A stretch of DNA of 61,672 nucleotides from Pseudomonadota bacterium (GCA_023386795.1 JAEWJB010000174.1:1-61672); one strand, 5' to 3'. Positions 15,768 through 25,035 are shown, numbered from the stretch's first letter. Program-made: numbers and translations. Notes: a model not told the origin generated them from the letters alone.

Positions 15768-16772
15768 TCAGCCTGCGTTGCAGTGCGCAGGACCCCGCGA
15801 CCATGCGGGCTGCTCGCGATGCCAGCGCCAGGCGCTGTCGATGATCGGTGCCAGGGTCGTCCAGGCCGGTTGCCATCCCAGCACCTCGCGCGCCTTGCGG
15901 CTGGAAGCGACAAGCCGCGCCGGATCACCCGGTCGCCGGGGCGCCATATCGAAAGGCACCGGATGGCCCGTCACTTCGCTCGCGGTCGCAATGACTTCCC
16001 GCACCGAGAACCCCTGTCCGTTCCCCAGGTTGAACGCGTGCGCGCCTGTTTCGCGCACCAGAAAATCCAGCGCCAGCGCATGGGCCTGCGCGAGATCCTC
16101 GACATGCACGTAGTCACGCACGCAGGTGCCATCCGGCGTGTCGTAGTCGTGACCGAAAACCTTCAGCCTGGCCCCGCTTCCCATCGCGGCCCGCAGCACG
16201 TTCGGGATCAGGTGGGTTTCGCACAGGTGCGCCTCGCCGATACCTTGTTCCGGCAGAGCGCCTGCGGCATTGAAGTAGCGCAGCGCCACCGAGCGCAGGC
16301 CATAGGCCTGTGCCGCATCGGCCAGGATGCGCTCCACCATCAGCTTGCTCGCCCCGTACGGATTGATCGGCGCGGTCGGATGGGACTCATCGATCAGCGC
16401 TGACTCGGGATTTCCGAACACGGCCGCCGTGGAAGAGAAGACGAGGCGCTCGACGCCATGCTGGCGCATGGCTTCGAGCAGGTTGAGCGTGCCGGCCACG
16501 TTGTTGCCATAGTACGCATACGGCTGCGCGACGGATTCCCCCACCAGCGAGCTGGCACAGAAATGGATCACCGCCTCGAATCGACGGCTGGCAAACACGC
16601 GCGCAAGCGCGGCGGGATCACGCAGGTCCGCTTCGATCAGTTCGCCCCACTTCACCGCGCCACGGTGGCCCGTGGACAGATTGTCGAGCACGGCGACCTG
16701 TTGGCCCCGCGCGTGCAGCCATTGCGCCATGTGGCTGCCGATGTAACCGGCGCCTCCGCAGATCAGAATCAT
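15768..16772 (-). CDS. galE: UDP-glucose 4-epimerase
   Basis: A 334-residue NAD-dependent extended SDR that interconverts UDP-glucose and UDP-galactose. It begins MILICGGAGYIGSHMAQWL (nucleotide loop GGAGYIG). The catalytic pair is seen as FSSTAAVFG (Ser) and NPYGASKLMVE (Tyr-x3-Lys). ALRYFNAAGA, GTCVRDYVHVEDLA and RRPGDPARLVA complete the family signature. AGGGG eight bases upstream supports the ATG at 16772. As the last gene of the minus-strand exopolysaccharide arm, it should supply UDP-galactose, or UDP-GalNAc if it accepts acetylated sugars. Its composition is GC-rich, unlike the next four genes upstream. Confidence 0.93.
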   Translation of the reverse strand: MILICGGAGYIGSHMAQWLHARGQQVAVLDNLSTGHRGAVKWGELIEADLRDPAALARVFASRRFEAVIHFCASSLVGESVAQPYAYYGNNVAGTLNLLEAMRQHGVERLVFSSTAAVFGNPESALIDESHPTAPINPYGASKLMVERILADAAQAYGLRSVALRYFNAAGALPEQGIGEAHLCETHLIPNVLRAAMGSGARLKVFGHDYDTPDGTCVRDYVHVEDLAQAHALALDFLVRETGAHAFNLGNGQGFSVREVIATASEVTGHPVPFDMAPRRPGDPARLVASSRKAREVLGWQPAWTTLAPIIDSAWRWHREQPAWSRGPAHCNAG

Positions 16773-16840
16773 CCCCTGTTCCCCTAATCCCCAAAAATTC
16801 ACATCGGTGCCGCCAGCCGGAGCCAACAACTCATCCCTTG

Positions 16841-17977
16841 TTACAACTTGTACCCAAGTGTGTATTGAGAGCTATCCGCCGACACTACCAACGCTGAAAG
16901 AACAAGAAAGAACCCGACGAACGCGAAATTCTTCAACATGACAGGAGCCCGAAACCTTTCCAGTGTGAGCGCCACTTGCACCGGCAGAACAAGCAAAAGA
17001 AACGGAATGTATCGCTCCGAGAAATCTGGAATATTAATTCCAAACAAAACTAGCGAAATGAATAGCAAGGTATATTTATGAACTGCCACGCTCTCGAATC
17101 TACTGGGCTTCGCCGCCAAGAGAAACAGCATCGAGGTTATCGAGCAAATCCAAAAATTGGCTGTCTTCCAGACAACGCCAACATGGGACTCATGCCCTGA
17201 AGAGAAATAAAGCATGAACTTGGCAGAAATCCCAGGAATATTCAGAGCACTCACAACGTCACCCACGACCGTGGATGAAAGCGCAGAGAACGAAAGGGCG
17301 AGCATCGGCAAGAAGATATAGACCCAGTCACGCTTGAAAATTTGAAATGAAAGAACTGGCACAGCGAACAGCACGATCGCAGACCAATGCAGCCCGGTCG
17401 CGACCAAGACAAGCAATGCGGAGGCCATGTAACGGCGCTCGACGAAGAAGAACAGTCCGAGAGCCCCGATAGGCACAGCTAAAGCCTGCCGCATCACATT
17501 TCCTGCGTAGACGAGGAAAAAGGTAAGGAACACAAACGCGAATATTGCAGGAGCGATCTTCAGTGCAGTCGCAGCTTTCTTGTAGTAGAAGCCTACAAAG
17601 CCAAAAACAAGCAGATAGTTCGCAACAAGCCATCCTCTTGGCGACAAAAGCGGCCTCATAAGACTCTGCAGCGGCCACCACAGAAATTCCGTATTCCCAT
17701 AGTACTGCGCCCCGACGGCAACCGCGCTCTGCAACCCATCGAGCTGACCATACGTCCTGATGTAGCGCACCGTGTCGTTACCGGCGTCAAAAGGGCGAAG
17801 CGCTATAAGACAGAATCCGTAAAAGAAAGTCGGCGCAACGATCAACGCCACAATAATGAGTCTGCGCGACCTCGAAACTGAGAGGTCGTAGACCGGCCTG
17901 CTTTTCGCGATTAGGCAGGTCGCCGTAGAGCCCAAGTAGACCAACAGACAGAGCAAGGGCAGCCAATCGGAAATCAT
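16841..17977 (-). CDS. Wzy-like polysaccharide polymerase (EpsG family)
   Basis: A 378-residue integral membrane protein with about ten to twelve predicted spans. VMRQALAVPIGALGLFFFVERR is the hallmark segment of EpsG/Wzy-type polymerases, and DAGNDTVRYIRTYG resembles the conserved loop near the N-terminus. It would polymerise lipid-linked repeat units on the periplasmic face. The ATG at 17977 is one base after the stop of the upstream glycosyltransferase; the longer frame overlaps that gene and is rejected. The coding sequence is visibly AT-richer than the flanks, as is normal for polymerase genes that move between serotypes. Confidence 0.8.
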   Translation of the reverse strand: MISDWLPLLCLLVYLGSTATCLIAKSRPVYDLSVSRSRRLIIVALIVAPTFFYGFCLIALRPFDAGNDTVRYIRTYGQLDGLQSAVAVGAQYYGNTEFLWWPLQSLMRPLLSPRGWLVANYLLVFGFVGFYYKKAATALKIAPAIFAFVFLTFFLVYAGNVMRQALAVPIGALGLFFFVERRYMASALLVLVATGLHWSAIVLFAVPVLSFQIFKRDWVYIFLPMLALSFSALSSTVVGDVVSALNIPGISAKFMLYFSSGHESHVGVVWKTANFWICSITSMLFLLAAKPSRFESVAVHKYTLLFISLVLFGINIPDFSERYIPFLLLVLPVQVALTLERFRAPVMLKNFAFVGFFLVLSALVVSADSSQYTLGYKL

Positions 17978-17978
17978 G

Positions 17979-19082
17979 TCAACCGCCTCCGTGGGACGCA
18001 GGCGCATCAAGGCCATATATGGAAAGAATCCGCATGGCAAAGTTATCCATCGAAAACCGTGCCCTGGTTTCCTCCAAAGCATTCTTCTTGATCATGGCTA
18101 GATCGAACCGATTGCTCAGTACGCCATCGAGCAGATCGACGGCTTCATCCACGGAACTGAAGAGCAACCCAGTCCGACCGTGCTCGATCGCATCAATATT
18201 TCCCGCGCATGAACTGCCAACCACCAGCACGCCAGCCGCCATGGCTTCTATCACTGAAACCGGGAGCCCCTCCCATTCAGCGGTCGACAAGTAGATATCA
18301 CTGTCGGCAAGAAGTCCGCCTATGCCGAGCCTAGGAACCCACCCGGTCACCTCTACGCCAGCCGCCCGCAGGGAGTCCACTGAACTCGCATCTCCGTCGC
18401 CGACCCAAGTGAACTGGACATCTAAGGCGCGACCCGCACACGCTTCCGCAATAGCGGCAAACATTTTCGGACCCTTCTGCGAACGAACACCGCCCACCGT
18501 GACGATCCGCGCACCGCGGTTGCTGGCGCCCTCTCTCCGAGGCACGGGCAGATCGAAGGGTTCCACGGCATTCTCAAGAACTAGCGCATCCGCACCCACC
18601 CACTGCCTGATCGCCGCGCGCTCGCTCTGCGAGCACGCCAAATAGCTACACGCACGGATGTTGGCTACGCGTTCAAGCAAGGCATACAAAAGGCGCTTGG
18701 CGCGGATATCCCGCCTCATAACCGCGATGCAATGTGGGCTATAGAAGAACTTTGTCTGTCCAGGCAGACCGAAAGAAGCTAGCCGACCAAGAAATCCTGC
18801 AATCGAGGAATGAAGATGAACCAGACCAGGATTCAGCTCACGCAGAAGCCTGCGTAACGCTATCAACGCTACGGGCGCGCGATTTATCGACATGGGTATA
18901 ACATGGAGCGTCACTGAACTCCGGAACATCCCACTGATCCCCGCAGGCGTCTCTGGCCGGATTGAATAAACGACATGCACGTCGTATCCGCGATCCGCCA
19001 ATAGATTCGCAGCCGCGCACACCATGCTGAGAGTTCCCGTGGCAGATGCCTCAAGAACATGAACAATCGTATGCTTCATCAT
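17979..19082 (-). CDS. Glycosyltransferase family 4
   Basis: A 367-residue cytosolic retaining GT-B enzyme. The N-terminal acceptor half starts HTIVHVLEASATGTLSMVC (glycine-containing loop) and contains LVHLHSSIAGFLGR. The C-terminal donor half has IVTVGGVRSQKGP and the EX7E motif within EWEGLPVSVIEAMAAG. It likely adds one sugar to the undecaprenyl-linked repeat unit; sugar and linkage cannot be read from sequence. It is in the low-GC block, one base from the polymerase gene and 126 bases from the next transferase. Confidence 0.88.
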   Translation of the reverse strand: MMKHTIVHVLEASATGTLSMVCAAANLLADRGYDVHVVYSIRPETPAGISGMFRSSVTLHVIPMSINRAPVALIALRRLLRELNPGLVHLHSSIAGFLGRLASFGLPGQTKFFYSPHCIAVMRRDIRAKRLLYALLERVANIRACSYLACSQSERAAIRQWVGADALVLENAVEPFDLPVPRREGASNRGARIVTVGGVRSQKGPKMFAAIAEACAGRALDVQFTWVGDGDASSVDSLRAAGVEVTGWVPRLGIGGLLADSDIYLSTAEWEGLPVSVIEAMAAGVLVVGSSCAGNIDAIEHGRTGLLFSSVDEAVDLLDGVLSNRFDLAMIKKNALEETRARFSMDNFAMRILSIYGLDAPASHGGG

Positions 19083-19208
19083 CCCAATTAATTGATCTAG
19101 CCTCGCGAAACGCGCGGCGGAGAGACGCCAAGAGGAGTACTAAGCGACTCGATCTCCTGGAGTAACATTTCGATATTGGTGGAGCATCTCACCCGATGGA
19201 TCCCCAAG

Positions 19209-20051
19209 CTACCGCGTCGCCACAGGCTTCCCGCCCAAAACGAAACGGCTTCGAATGAACATCACCAGACGGATCGGGAGCAGGCCCGCGACTACCGCCT
19301 TCAAAACGAAGAGATAATCTAATTTTCCCGCACCCATCGCAGGGTAGTAATTAATTCTTGCGCCAATCTCGCCCCGCCTGTTACGAAGCGTACGCTTCTT
19401 GTAGTCGTCCGGATTCACCCGGTAACGAAGCAGAACATCCGGCAGGACATATATTCGCTTCCCGGCCAGAAGCAACTTACACCACAGAGCCAAGTCCTCT
19501 GCACGGTGATAATCGTCATAAAGTCCTGCCTCAATTATGTCCTTCCGCCTAAAAATAACAGAAGGGTGAATAGGCACATCGCCTCGAATGATGTTCTTTG
19601 CGAACTTCTCGCCGGGCCTTCCGAGAATGCCACCTGCATTCTCGACGTCCGAGAACTCAACTGCGAGCGAACCGACGACCGAATACCCGGGATTCTCCTT
19701 TATGAAATTCAGCAGAACCTCCACCCTGTTCGGGCTCGCAACATCGTCCGTATCCATCCTGACCACAAATTCCGCCCGCGCGTTCTGGATCGCGACATTG
19801 AGCGAGTAGACAAGCCCCCTGTTGCCGTCGTTCTCGATGACCCGAATGCGGGGATCTCCAAGTCGATCAACAATCGAACCCACGTCGTTTCGGCCGCCGT
19901 CGTCGACAATAATCAGCTCGAAATCGCTGCATGTCTGGCGGACAAGACTTTCGATTGACTCCTCCAGATATCGAAGCTCCGTATTGAACTCCGCCATAAC
20001 TATGGATACAGACGGGCTTCGTACTGCCTCTTCGACGAATTGATCGGACAT
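19209..20051 (-). CDS. Glycosyltransferase family 2
   Basis: A 280-residue inverting GT-A enzyme. The start VSIVMAEFNTELRYLEESIESL, the substrate-binding FELIIVDDGGRND, the metal-binding VVRMDTDDVASPNR (DxD) and the base-containing HRAEDLALWCKLL (ED) are all present. A basic C-terminal part with a hydrophobic stretch (VLKAVVAGLLPIRLVMFI) may attach it to the membrane. The ATG at 20051 lies five bases after the licD stop. The longer frame runs into licD and is rejected. It probably adds one of the last sugars of the repeat unit. Confidence 0.9.
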   Translation of the reverse strand: MSDQFVEEAVRSPSVSIVMAEFNTELRYLEESIESLVRQTCSDFELIIVDDGGRNDVGSIVDRLGDPRIRVIENDGNRGLVYSLNVAIQNARAEFVVRMDTDDVASPNRVEVLLNFIKENPGYSVVGSLAVEFSDVENAGGILGRPGEKFAKNIIRGDVPIHPSVIFRRKDIIEAGLYDDYHRAEDLALWCKLLLAGKRIYVLPDVLLRYRVNPDDYKKRTLRNRRGEIGARINYYPAMGAGKLDYLFVLKAVVAGLLPIRLVMFIRSRFVLGGKPVATR

Positions 20052-20056
20052 CACGT

Positions 20057-20911
20057 TCACTTTGTGCAAGCGTCTATCTGTTCTTTTAGGTAAGAATGCT
20101 CTAGATCCACCCTCAGGAAGTGGTGGCCTGAACATCTCAGGTGTGGAGGGGGAAGCTTCATGTAGTCGGCGTAAATCGACCTCAGGTACAGGTCGGGGGA
20201 CGCTGGTGCCTGGATCTCAAGGTCACAGAACTTAACCTTGGTTCCAGGAAACATGATCTCCCTTGGCACTAGTTCCCTAGCCCCCCACCTACCAAGAAGA
20301 TTCCCCACGACAGCCGACGTCGAAGGTGACCTCCTTCGCAGGAGCCAGTCCGTAGTGCGCCTGAAGAGGACTTCTGGCAACGGCTGGGAGCACGCCGCAA
20401 CTAGGCGCTTAATAAATGCCCTTCTGCGTTGCCGGTCAGGTGCCTGATATGCCCGCAACTTTAAGAAAGTCAATGAATTTACAAACTTTATTGCCTTGAA
20501 GTGTGCCCATCGCATCGCCCTGCTTTCATAAGACCCATCAATAGGGAATACATCAATCCAGAGGCCGCGTGTAAACGGTTCAATGTAGTCCTCCGTCACA
20601 ATGCTATTTGTGTCGTAGACCTTGGCATATGGATAGATGTACGCGCGATCCAGCTCATGAGCTTCCAGCTTGAAAGGAGCAGGCATGTTTGCAGCGAGTT
20701 GGAGCAAGCGATCGTAATCACAGCGAGGTACGCCTACGTCGACGTCATCATCCCAGGGAATAAAGCCTCCGTGGCGTACAGCTCCGAGCAGAGTGCCTCC
20801 TAACGCGAAGTAGGAGATTCCGTTTTCCACGCAGAATGCGTCGAAGGCCCGTAGAATTTCCAATATTCGCGTCTGTGCGCGCTTGACCTCTTCGGAGTCA
20901 GCTTCGCTCAT
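20057..20911 (-). CDS. LicD-family phosphotransferase
   Basis: A 284-residue nucleotidyltransferase-fold enzyme. The hallmark is YFALGGTLLGAVRHGGF followed by PWDDDVDVGV at about residues 34-61, with the metal-binding aspartates. LWIDVFPIDG near 117-126 is also typical. LicD proteins transfer phosphocholine, phosphoribitol or similar groups from a CDP-linked donor to a glycan; fukutin and FKRP are eukaryotic members that transfer ribitol phosphate. The ATG overlaps the stop of the CDP-ribitol-synthase-like gene by four bases, so donor and transferase are translationally coupled. This strongly suggests ribitol phosphate as the substrate, by inference. The sequence is AT-richer than the flanks. 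Confidence 0.85.
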   Translation of the reverse strand: MSEADSEEVKRAQTRILEILRAFDAFCVENGISYFALGGTLLGAVRHGGFIPWDDDVDVGVPRCDYDRLLQLAANMPAPFKLEAHELDRAYIYPYAKVYDTNSIVTEDYIEPFTRGLWIDVFPIDGSYESRAMRWAHFKAIKFVNSLTFLKLRAYQAPDRQRRRAFIKRLVAACSQPLPEVLFRRTTDWLLRRRSPSTSAVVGNLLGRWGARELVPREIMFPGTKVKFCDLEIQAPASPDLYLRSIYADYMKLPPPHLRCSGHHFLRVDLEHSYLKEQIDACTK

Positions 20912-22302
20912 TTGATGTTCTTCACATCAAAGATCTGCCCGGTGTATTCGGAGAGCAATACCAACAGCGACTTCTCCGCCACCTCGCGTGCAGACAGCAG
21001 GCTTCCGGCCGGTTCCACCCCGAACGCGCGCGTGCGCATCGGTGTCGCGGTGCGCTCCGGGTTGATGCAGTTCACCCGCACGCTCTGCGAATGCCACTCG
21101 TCGGCCAGCGCCTGTGTCAGGTTCACGATGGCGGCCTTGGAGGAGCTGTACAGGCTGTACATCGCGCGCCCGTAGGTATACGAGCTCGACGTGAAGTTCA
21201 GCAGCTGGCCCTGCGACGCGCGCAGGTGGTCGAAGGCCACCAGCGCCACGTTGACCGCGCCGACATAGTTCACCTGGATCGCGTGGGCGATATCCGCCGC
21301 CGCCATGTCCACCAGCGCTTGGCGGTGCAGCACGCCCGCCGAGTTGACGATGTAGTCGATCCGCCCATGCGCAGCCTCGGCCGCCTTCAACGCCGAACGC
21401 ACGCTCTCGATATCGGTGATGTCCGTACCGGTGCTGGTGCCCAGCGCGACCACCCGGGCCTGGTAGGCCTCCGCCACACGGGCCATCTCCTCGCCGATGC
21501 CACTGGTGCCACCGAATACCACCAGCACCTTGCCTTTCAGGCCGGACAGGGTGAACTGGATCTTCTCGCGCGTCTCTGCCAGCGTCGAACGCAGCTGGCA
21601 CAGCTTGTCCAACACATGAAGGTCTTCCTCGTAGGTCAGCTTCATGTTGCTGGTATCGCCCTCCACCAGATAGATCTTCTCGTCCGGCAGGTACTTCAGC
21701 ACCACGCCGCAATCGTCGGTGGTGACGAAGCCCGGATCTTGCAGCGCGCGCTCGTAGGCAGCCTCGATGGTCGCGTGGGCGAACGCCTGCGGCGTCTGTC
21801 CGTTGCGCAGCACCGCGCGATTGGGAATGCTGGCGATGGTATTGGTGACCGGATCAGCCATGATGATCGTGTCGGTGGTCTTGATGACCACATCCACCGC
21901 GTTGTACTTCTCCAGCGCGGCAATCACCTCGTCGATGATCTTCTGGCTGAGCAGCGGGCGCACCGCGTCATGGAAGATCAGCTGGACGTTGTAGTCCTTG
22001 CAGTAATGCTTGGTGGCGCGGATCGCGGCCAGCGAGGAATCGTAACGCTCGGTGCCGCCCGCGATCACTGAGCGTACCTTGCTCAGCCGGCTGGACATCA
22101 CCGTTTGCTCGATGTCGGAAATGCAATCCGCGTTCGAGACGATGATGATCTCGTCGATCGCCTGGTTGAGCTGGAACGCCTGCGCAGCGTGCTCGACCAC
22201 CGGCTTGCCGGCGAGCTTCATCATTTGCTTGGGCTTGTTGAAGCCCGTGCGGCTGCCCGTACCGCCGGCAAGGATCACCGCGATGTTCTTGACCTGCTTC
22301 AT
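20908..22302 (-). CDS. Fused cytidylyltransferase and SDR reductase, CDP-ribitol synthase type (Bcs1/Acs1-like)
   Basis: A 464-residue two-domain protein. Residues 1-235 form an IspD/TarI-like cytidylyltransferase (NIAVILAGGTGSRTGF, KPKQMMKLAGKPVVEH, LIFHDAVRPLL, NGQTPQAF, TTDDCGVV). Residues 245-464 form a classical SDR (VVFGGTSGIGEEMA, YIVNSAGVL, active-site Ser in FTSSSYTYG and Tyr-x3-Lys in YSLYSSSKAAIV, then INPERTATPM). This architecture and length match Haemophilus influenzae Bcs1/Acs1, which reduces ribulose 5-phosphate to ribitol 5-phosphate and then makes CDP-ribitol. The neighbouring licD fits. An alternative is another CDP-polyol. The ATG at 22302 overlaps the wzx stop by four bases. 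The longer frame runs through wzx and is rejected. Confidence 0.88.
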   Translation of the reverse strand: MKQVKNIAVILAGGTGSRTGFNKPKQMMKLAGKPVVEHAAQAFQLNQAIDEIIIVSNADCISDIEQTVMSSRLSKVRSVIAGGTERYDSSLAAIRATKHYCKDYNVQLIFHDAVRPLLSQKIIDEVIAALEKYNAVDVVIKTTDTIIMADPVTNTIASIPNRAVLRNGQTPQAFAHATIEAAYERALQDPGFVTTDDCGVVLKYLPDEKIYLVEGDTSNMKLTYEEDLHVLDKLCQLRSTLAETREKIQFTLSGLKGKVLVVFGGTSGIGEEMARVAEAYQARVVALGTSTGTDITDIESVRSALKAAEAAHGRIDYIVNSAGVLHRQALVDMAAADIAHAIQVNYVGAVNVALVAFDHLRASQGQLLNFTSSSYTYGRAMYSLYSSSKAAIVNLTQALADEWHSQSVRVNCINPERTATPMRTRAFGVEPAGSLLSAREVAEKSLLVLLSEYTGQIFDVKNIK

Positions 22303-23582
22303 TTCGTACCTGCCACGGAAATGCTTGTCTTGAAATAAGGACGCGCGAAGTGGATGCGCCACAGCAACGCGCTGACTTCGGCGGCGAGCACCGCGCCCAC
22401 CACCGCCAGCGCCGAGAACCAGTGGCCGACATACAGCACGGCAAGGGCCAGCACCTGCACCAGCCCGGCGAACACGACACTGCGGTTGGCCGCCGACGCG
22501 TTGCCCATCGCGCCGAGGAAGGGATAGCCGAGAAGAATGGATGGGATGGCTGCGCCCAGCGCAAGCATGAAGACGAAGAACACGCCGTAGCTCTGCGCGT
22601 ATTCGGGACCGAACACGAAGCCGATCAACCACGGGCCCAGAATGACACCTAGTGCAATGCCTACCACTGCCAACGCCACCGCCGCCGCAAACAGCCTCTT
22701 GAACAGCGTCACGTCGCGATGGCGCGCCATGTGGGGATATAGCGCCTGGGTCACCGGCGAGTAGACAGCGATGGCGCCGCGGTAGAACTGCTCGGCGACC
22801 GAGTACAGCGCGACCTGTGCCGGGGTGGAGAACGTGCCGAGAAACAGGATGGCGCCCGCACCGTAGCTGGCCACCGCCAGGCGCGACCAGAAATATTCGG
22901 TCGAAGAGTGGAAGATCTTCCACGCATACCGCCAGCTGGTCCAGCGCGGCCAGACACCGGCGCGACGAACGAATGCCAGGCCGATGCCCGCCGCCAGCAG
23001 GTGGCTGAGGCCATTGAACCAGGCCACCAGTTCCAGGTCGCCCGCATCGCGCGCCAGCAGCAAGGTCAGCGCGACGAACGACAACCGCGAGGCCAGGACG
23101 TAGAGGGTGATCGAGCCCATCCGTTCCAGGCCCTGGAACAGCCATACCGGCTGCAAGGTGATGCCGATCACCGACAGCGACAGCACCCAGAAATAGTCGC
23201 GATGTGCAGCGTATTCCTCACGCAGCAGCGGATAGGCGAATACGCCGGCCGTGGCCAGCACGCACAGGATGATCTTGCATGCGTATACCGCGCCGGCGAT
23301 ACGCTGGATGCGCGAGGTGTTTCCGCGCGTGCGCGCGATCTGGTAGACCGCCGACAGGCCGAACCCGTAGTCGGTGAAGATCGTCGCCACCTGGATGAAA
23401 GCGATACCGAGCGCGAACAGTCCATAGCCGTCCTTGCCTAGGGTGCGCGCCAGGAACGGCGCCAACAGCAAGGGCAGCAGGGCGTTGGCCAACTGGATGG
23501 CAAACAGCGCCCCGGCATTCCCGGAGATCTTCCTGAGTGCGCCGCCACTCATCTTGCCGAGCTTCGTCGCGAGGGGGCGCAT
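22299..23582 (-). CDS. wzx: Wzx-type polysaccharide flippase
   Basis: A 427-residue membrane protein with about 12 predicted spans of the PST/MOP exporter family. The N-terminus NAGALFAIQLANALLPLLLAPFLARTLGKDGYGLFAL is typical of Wzx, as are LYSVAEQFYRGAIAVYSPVTQALYPHMAR and the later WxxGxEY-like region FVFGPEYAQS. It would move the lipid-linked repeat unit across the inner membrane for the Wzy-like polymerase. It overlaps the next gene by four bases and starts 31 bases after the priming transferase. Composition is GC-rich again, so the low-GC block ends at about licD. Confidence 0.88.
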   Translation of the reverse strand: MRPLATKLGKMSGGALRKISGNAGALFAIQLANALLPLLLAPFLARTLGKDGYGLFALGIAFIQVATIFTDYGFGLSAVYQIARTRGNTSRIQRIAGAVYACKIILCVLATAGVFAYPLLREEYAAHRDYFWVLSLSVIGITLQPVWLFQGLERMGSITLYVLASRLSFVALTLLLARDAGDLELVAWFNGLSHLLAAGIGLAFVRRAGVWPRWTSWRYAWKIFHSSTEYFWSRLAVASYGAGAILFLGTFSTPAQVALYSVAEQFYRGAIAVYSPVTQALYPHMARHRDVTLFKRLFAAAVALAVVGIALGVILGPWLIGFVFGPEYAQSYGVFFVFMLALGAAIPSILLGYPFLGAMGNASAANRSVVFAGLVQVLALAVLYVGHWFSALAVVGAVLAAEVSALLWRIHFARPYFKTSISVAGTK

Positions 23583-23613
23583 GCCGCCCGGAACCGGTAC
23601 TGCATGGCCAGGC

Positions 23614-25035
23614 CTAGTACGCGTTCTTGTGCACGAACCCCTTGAACAGGGTCATGATCACGATCTTGATGTCGAACCACAGCGACCAGTTCTCGATGTA
23701 GAACAGATCGCATTCGATGCGCTTGTGCAGGTCGGTCGAGCCGCGCCAGCCGTTCACCTGCGCCCAGCCGGTGATACCGGCCTTCACCATGTGCTTCTTC
23801 ATGTACGCCGGAATCTCGTGCTTGAACTTGTGCACGAACACCGGGCGCTCGGGGCGCGGGCCGACAATGGACATGTCGCCCTTGAGCACATTGATGAACT
23901 GCGGCAGTTCGTCCAGGCTGGTGCGCCGCAGGAAGGCGCCCACGCGCGTGGCACGGTTCTCGCCCGCCTTGGCCCACACCGCGCCGCTGCCGGTTTCCGC
24001 GTCCACCGGCATCGAGCGGAACTTGAGCATCTGGAACGTGCGGTTGTTCCAGCTCATGCGCTCCTGCCGGTAGAACACCGGACCGGGCGAGCTGAGCTTC
24101 ACCGCCACCGCGATCATCGCCATCAACGGGGCAATCAGCAGCAGGATGCCGGCCGCCAGCGCGCGGTCCTCGACAGCCTTCAGCAGGCGCGCGTGCCCCT
24201 GCAGCGGGGTCTGCTGCAGGTTTATCACCGGCAACCCGGCCACCTGCTCCACGGAGTGGTTGAGCAGGTGCATGCCGAACATGTCCGGCACGAACTTGAT
24301 ATCGGCCGTCGCGTGCTGCAACTGGCCCAGCGAGGCGGCGATCTCGGCCTGCTCGCTCATCGGCAGCGCGATCCACACCTGGTCGATGCCGTGGCGCTCA
24401 ACGTAGTCGCCCAGTCCTTCCAGCGAGCCCAGCGCACCCACGCCCTCGATATGGCCGCGGTCCGCGCACGTGGTGAACCACCCGCGCACATCGATGCCAG
24501 CCCACGCGTTCGTGCGCAGGGTATCGACGATGTGTTGCGCATCGGGGTTGGCGCCCACGATGACGGCGCTGCGCAGGTCCATGCCGTGCGCTCGCACCCA
24601 GGCGGCGCCAGCGCGCACTACCAGCCGCAGCGCGAACACGCCGGCCAGGCTCATGCCGAACCAGCCGCCCAGCCACAGGCGCGAGATCTCATCGGTGACC
24701 TGGATCGCTGCCGCGTAGGCCAGCAGGCCACCAAAGATCACCACCCACTGCAGCAGCAGCTGGGCGAATTCCGCGAGCAGGCTGCGACCACGCCAGCTGC
24801 GATAAAGCGGCGAAGCACCGAGCACCAGCAACGCGAACAGCACGGTGATGCAGACCAGCCGGCCGTAGTCGATGGGCATGCGCAGATTGCCGAACCGTAC
24901 GGCGTGGGCGGCCAGCGCGCCGGCGATGAGCACGAGCGGATCGCCCAGCCGCAGCAGCACGCCGAAGGCCGTGGCGAATTTATTGGTCGAACCGACGCGG
25001 GTTCCGAGCTGAAGCCGGAACGGCATGTACCACAT
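23614..25035 (-). CDS. Undecaprenyl-phosphate sugar phosphotransferase (WcaJ/GumD type)
   Basis: A 473-residue priming enzyme. About five N-terminal spans (12-150) are followed by a nucleotide-fold domain (SAVIVGANPDAQHIVDTL) and a C-terminal catalytic domain. The latter has the membrane hairpin at about 290-312, SPGPVFYRQERMSWNNRTFQM, KFRSMPVDAE, RRTSLDELPQFINVLKGDMS and VGPRPERP, ending with the GWAQVNGWRG region. It transfers a hexose-1-phosphate (glucose in GumD/WcaJ) to undecaprenyl phosphate and so starts the repeat unit. The ATG at 25035 is preceded by CAGGGGGAAG. A promoter lies just upstream. Confidence 0.92.
   Translation of the reverse strand: MWYMPFRLQLGTRVGSTNKFATAFGVLLRLGDPLVLIAGALAAHAVRFGNLRMPIDYGRLVCITVLFALLVLGASPLYRSWRGRSLLAEFAQLLLQWVVIFGGLLAYAAAIQVTDEISRLWLGGWFGMSLAGVFALRLVVRAGAAWVRAHGMDLRSAVIVGANPDAQHIVDTLRTNAWAGIDVRGWFTTCADRGHIEGVGALGSLEGLGDYVERHGIDQVWIALPMSEQAEIAASLGQLQHATADIKFVPDMFGMHLLNHSVEQVAGLPVINLQQTPLQGHARLLKAVEDRALAAGILLLIAPLMAMIAVAVKLSSPGPVFYRQERMSWNNRTFQMLKFRSMPVDAETGSGAVWAKAGENRATRVGAFLRRTSLDELPQFINVLKGDMSIVGPRPERPVFVHKFKHEIPAYMKKHMVKAGITGWAQVNGWRGSTDLHKRIECDLFYIENWSLWFDIKIVIMTLFKGFVHKNAY

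Noticed and set aside
22303..23145. N-terminal extension of the cytidylyltransferase-reductase fusion
   Set aside because: The extension is an out-of-frame reading of wzx; the family start at 22302 with an ATGA overlap explains the data better.
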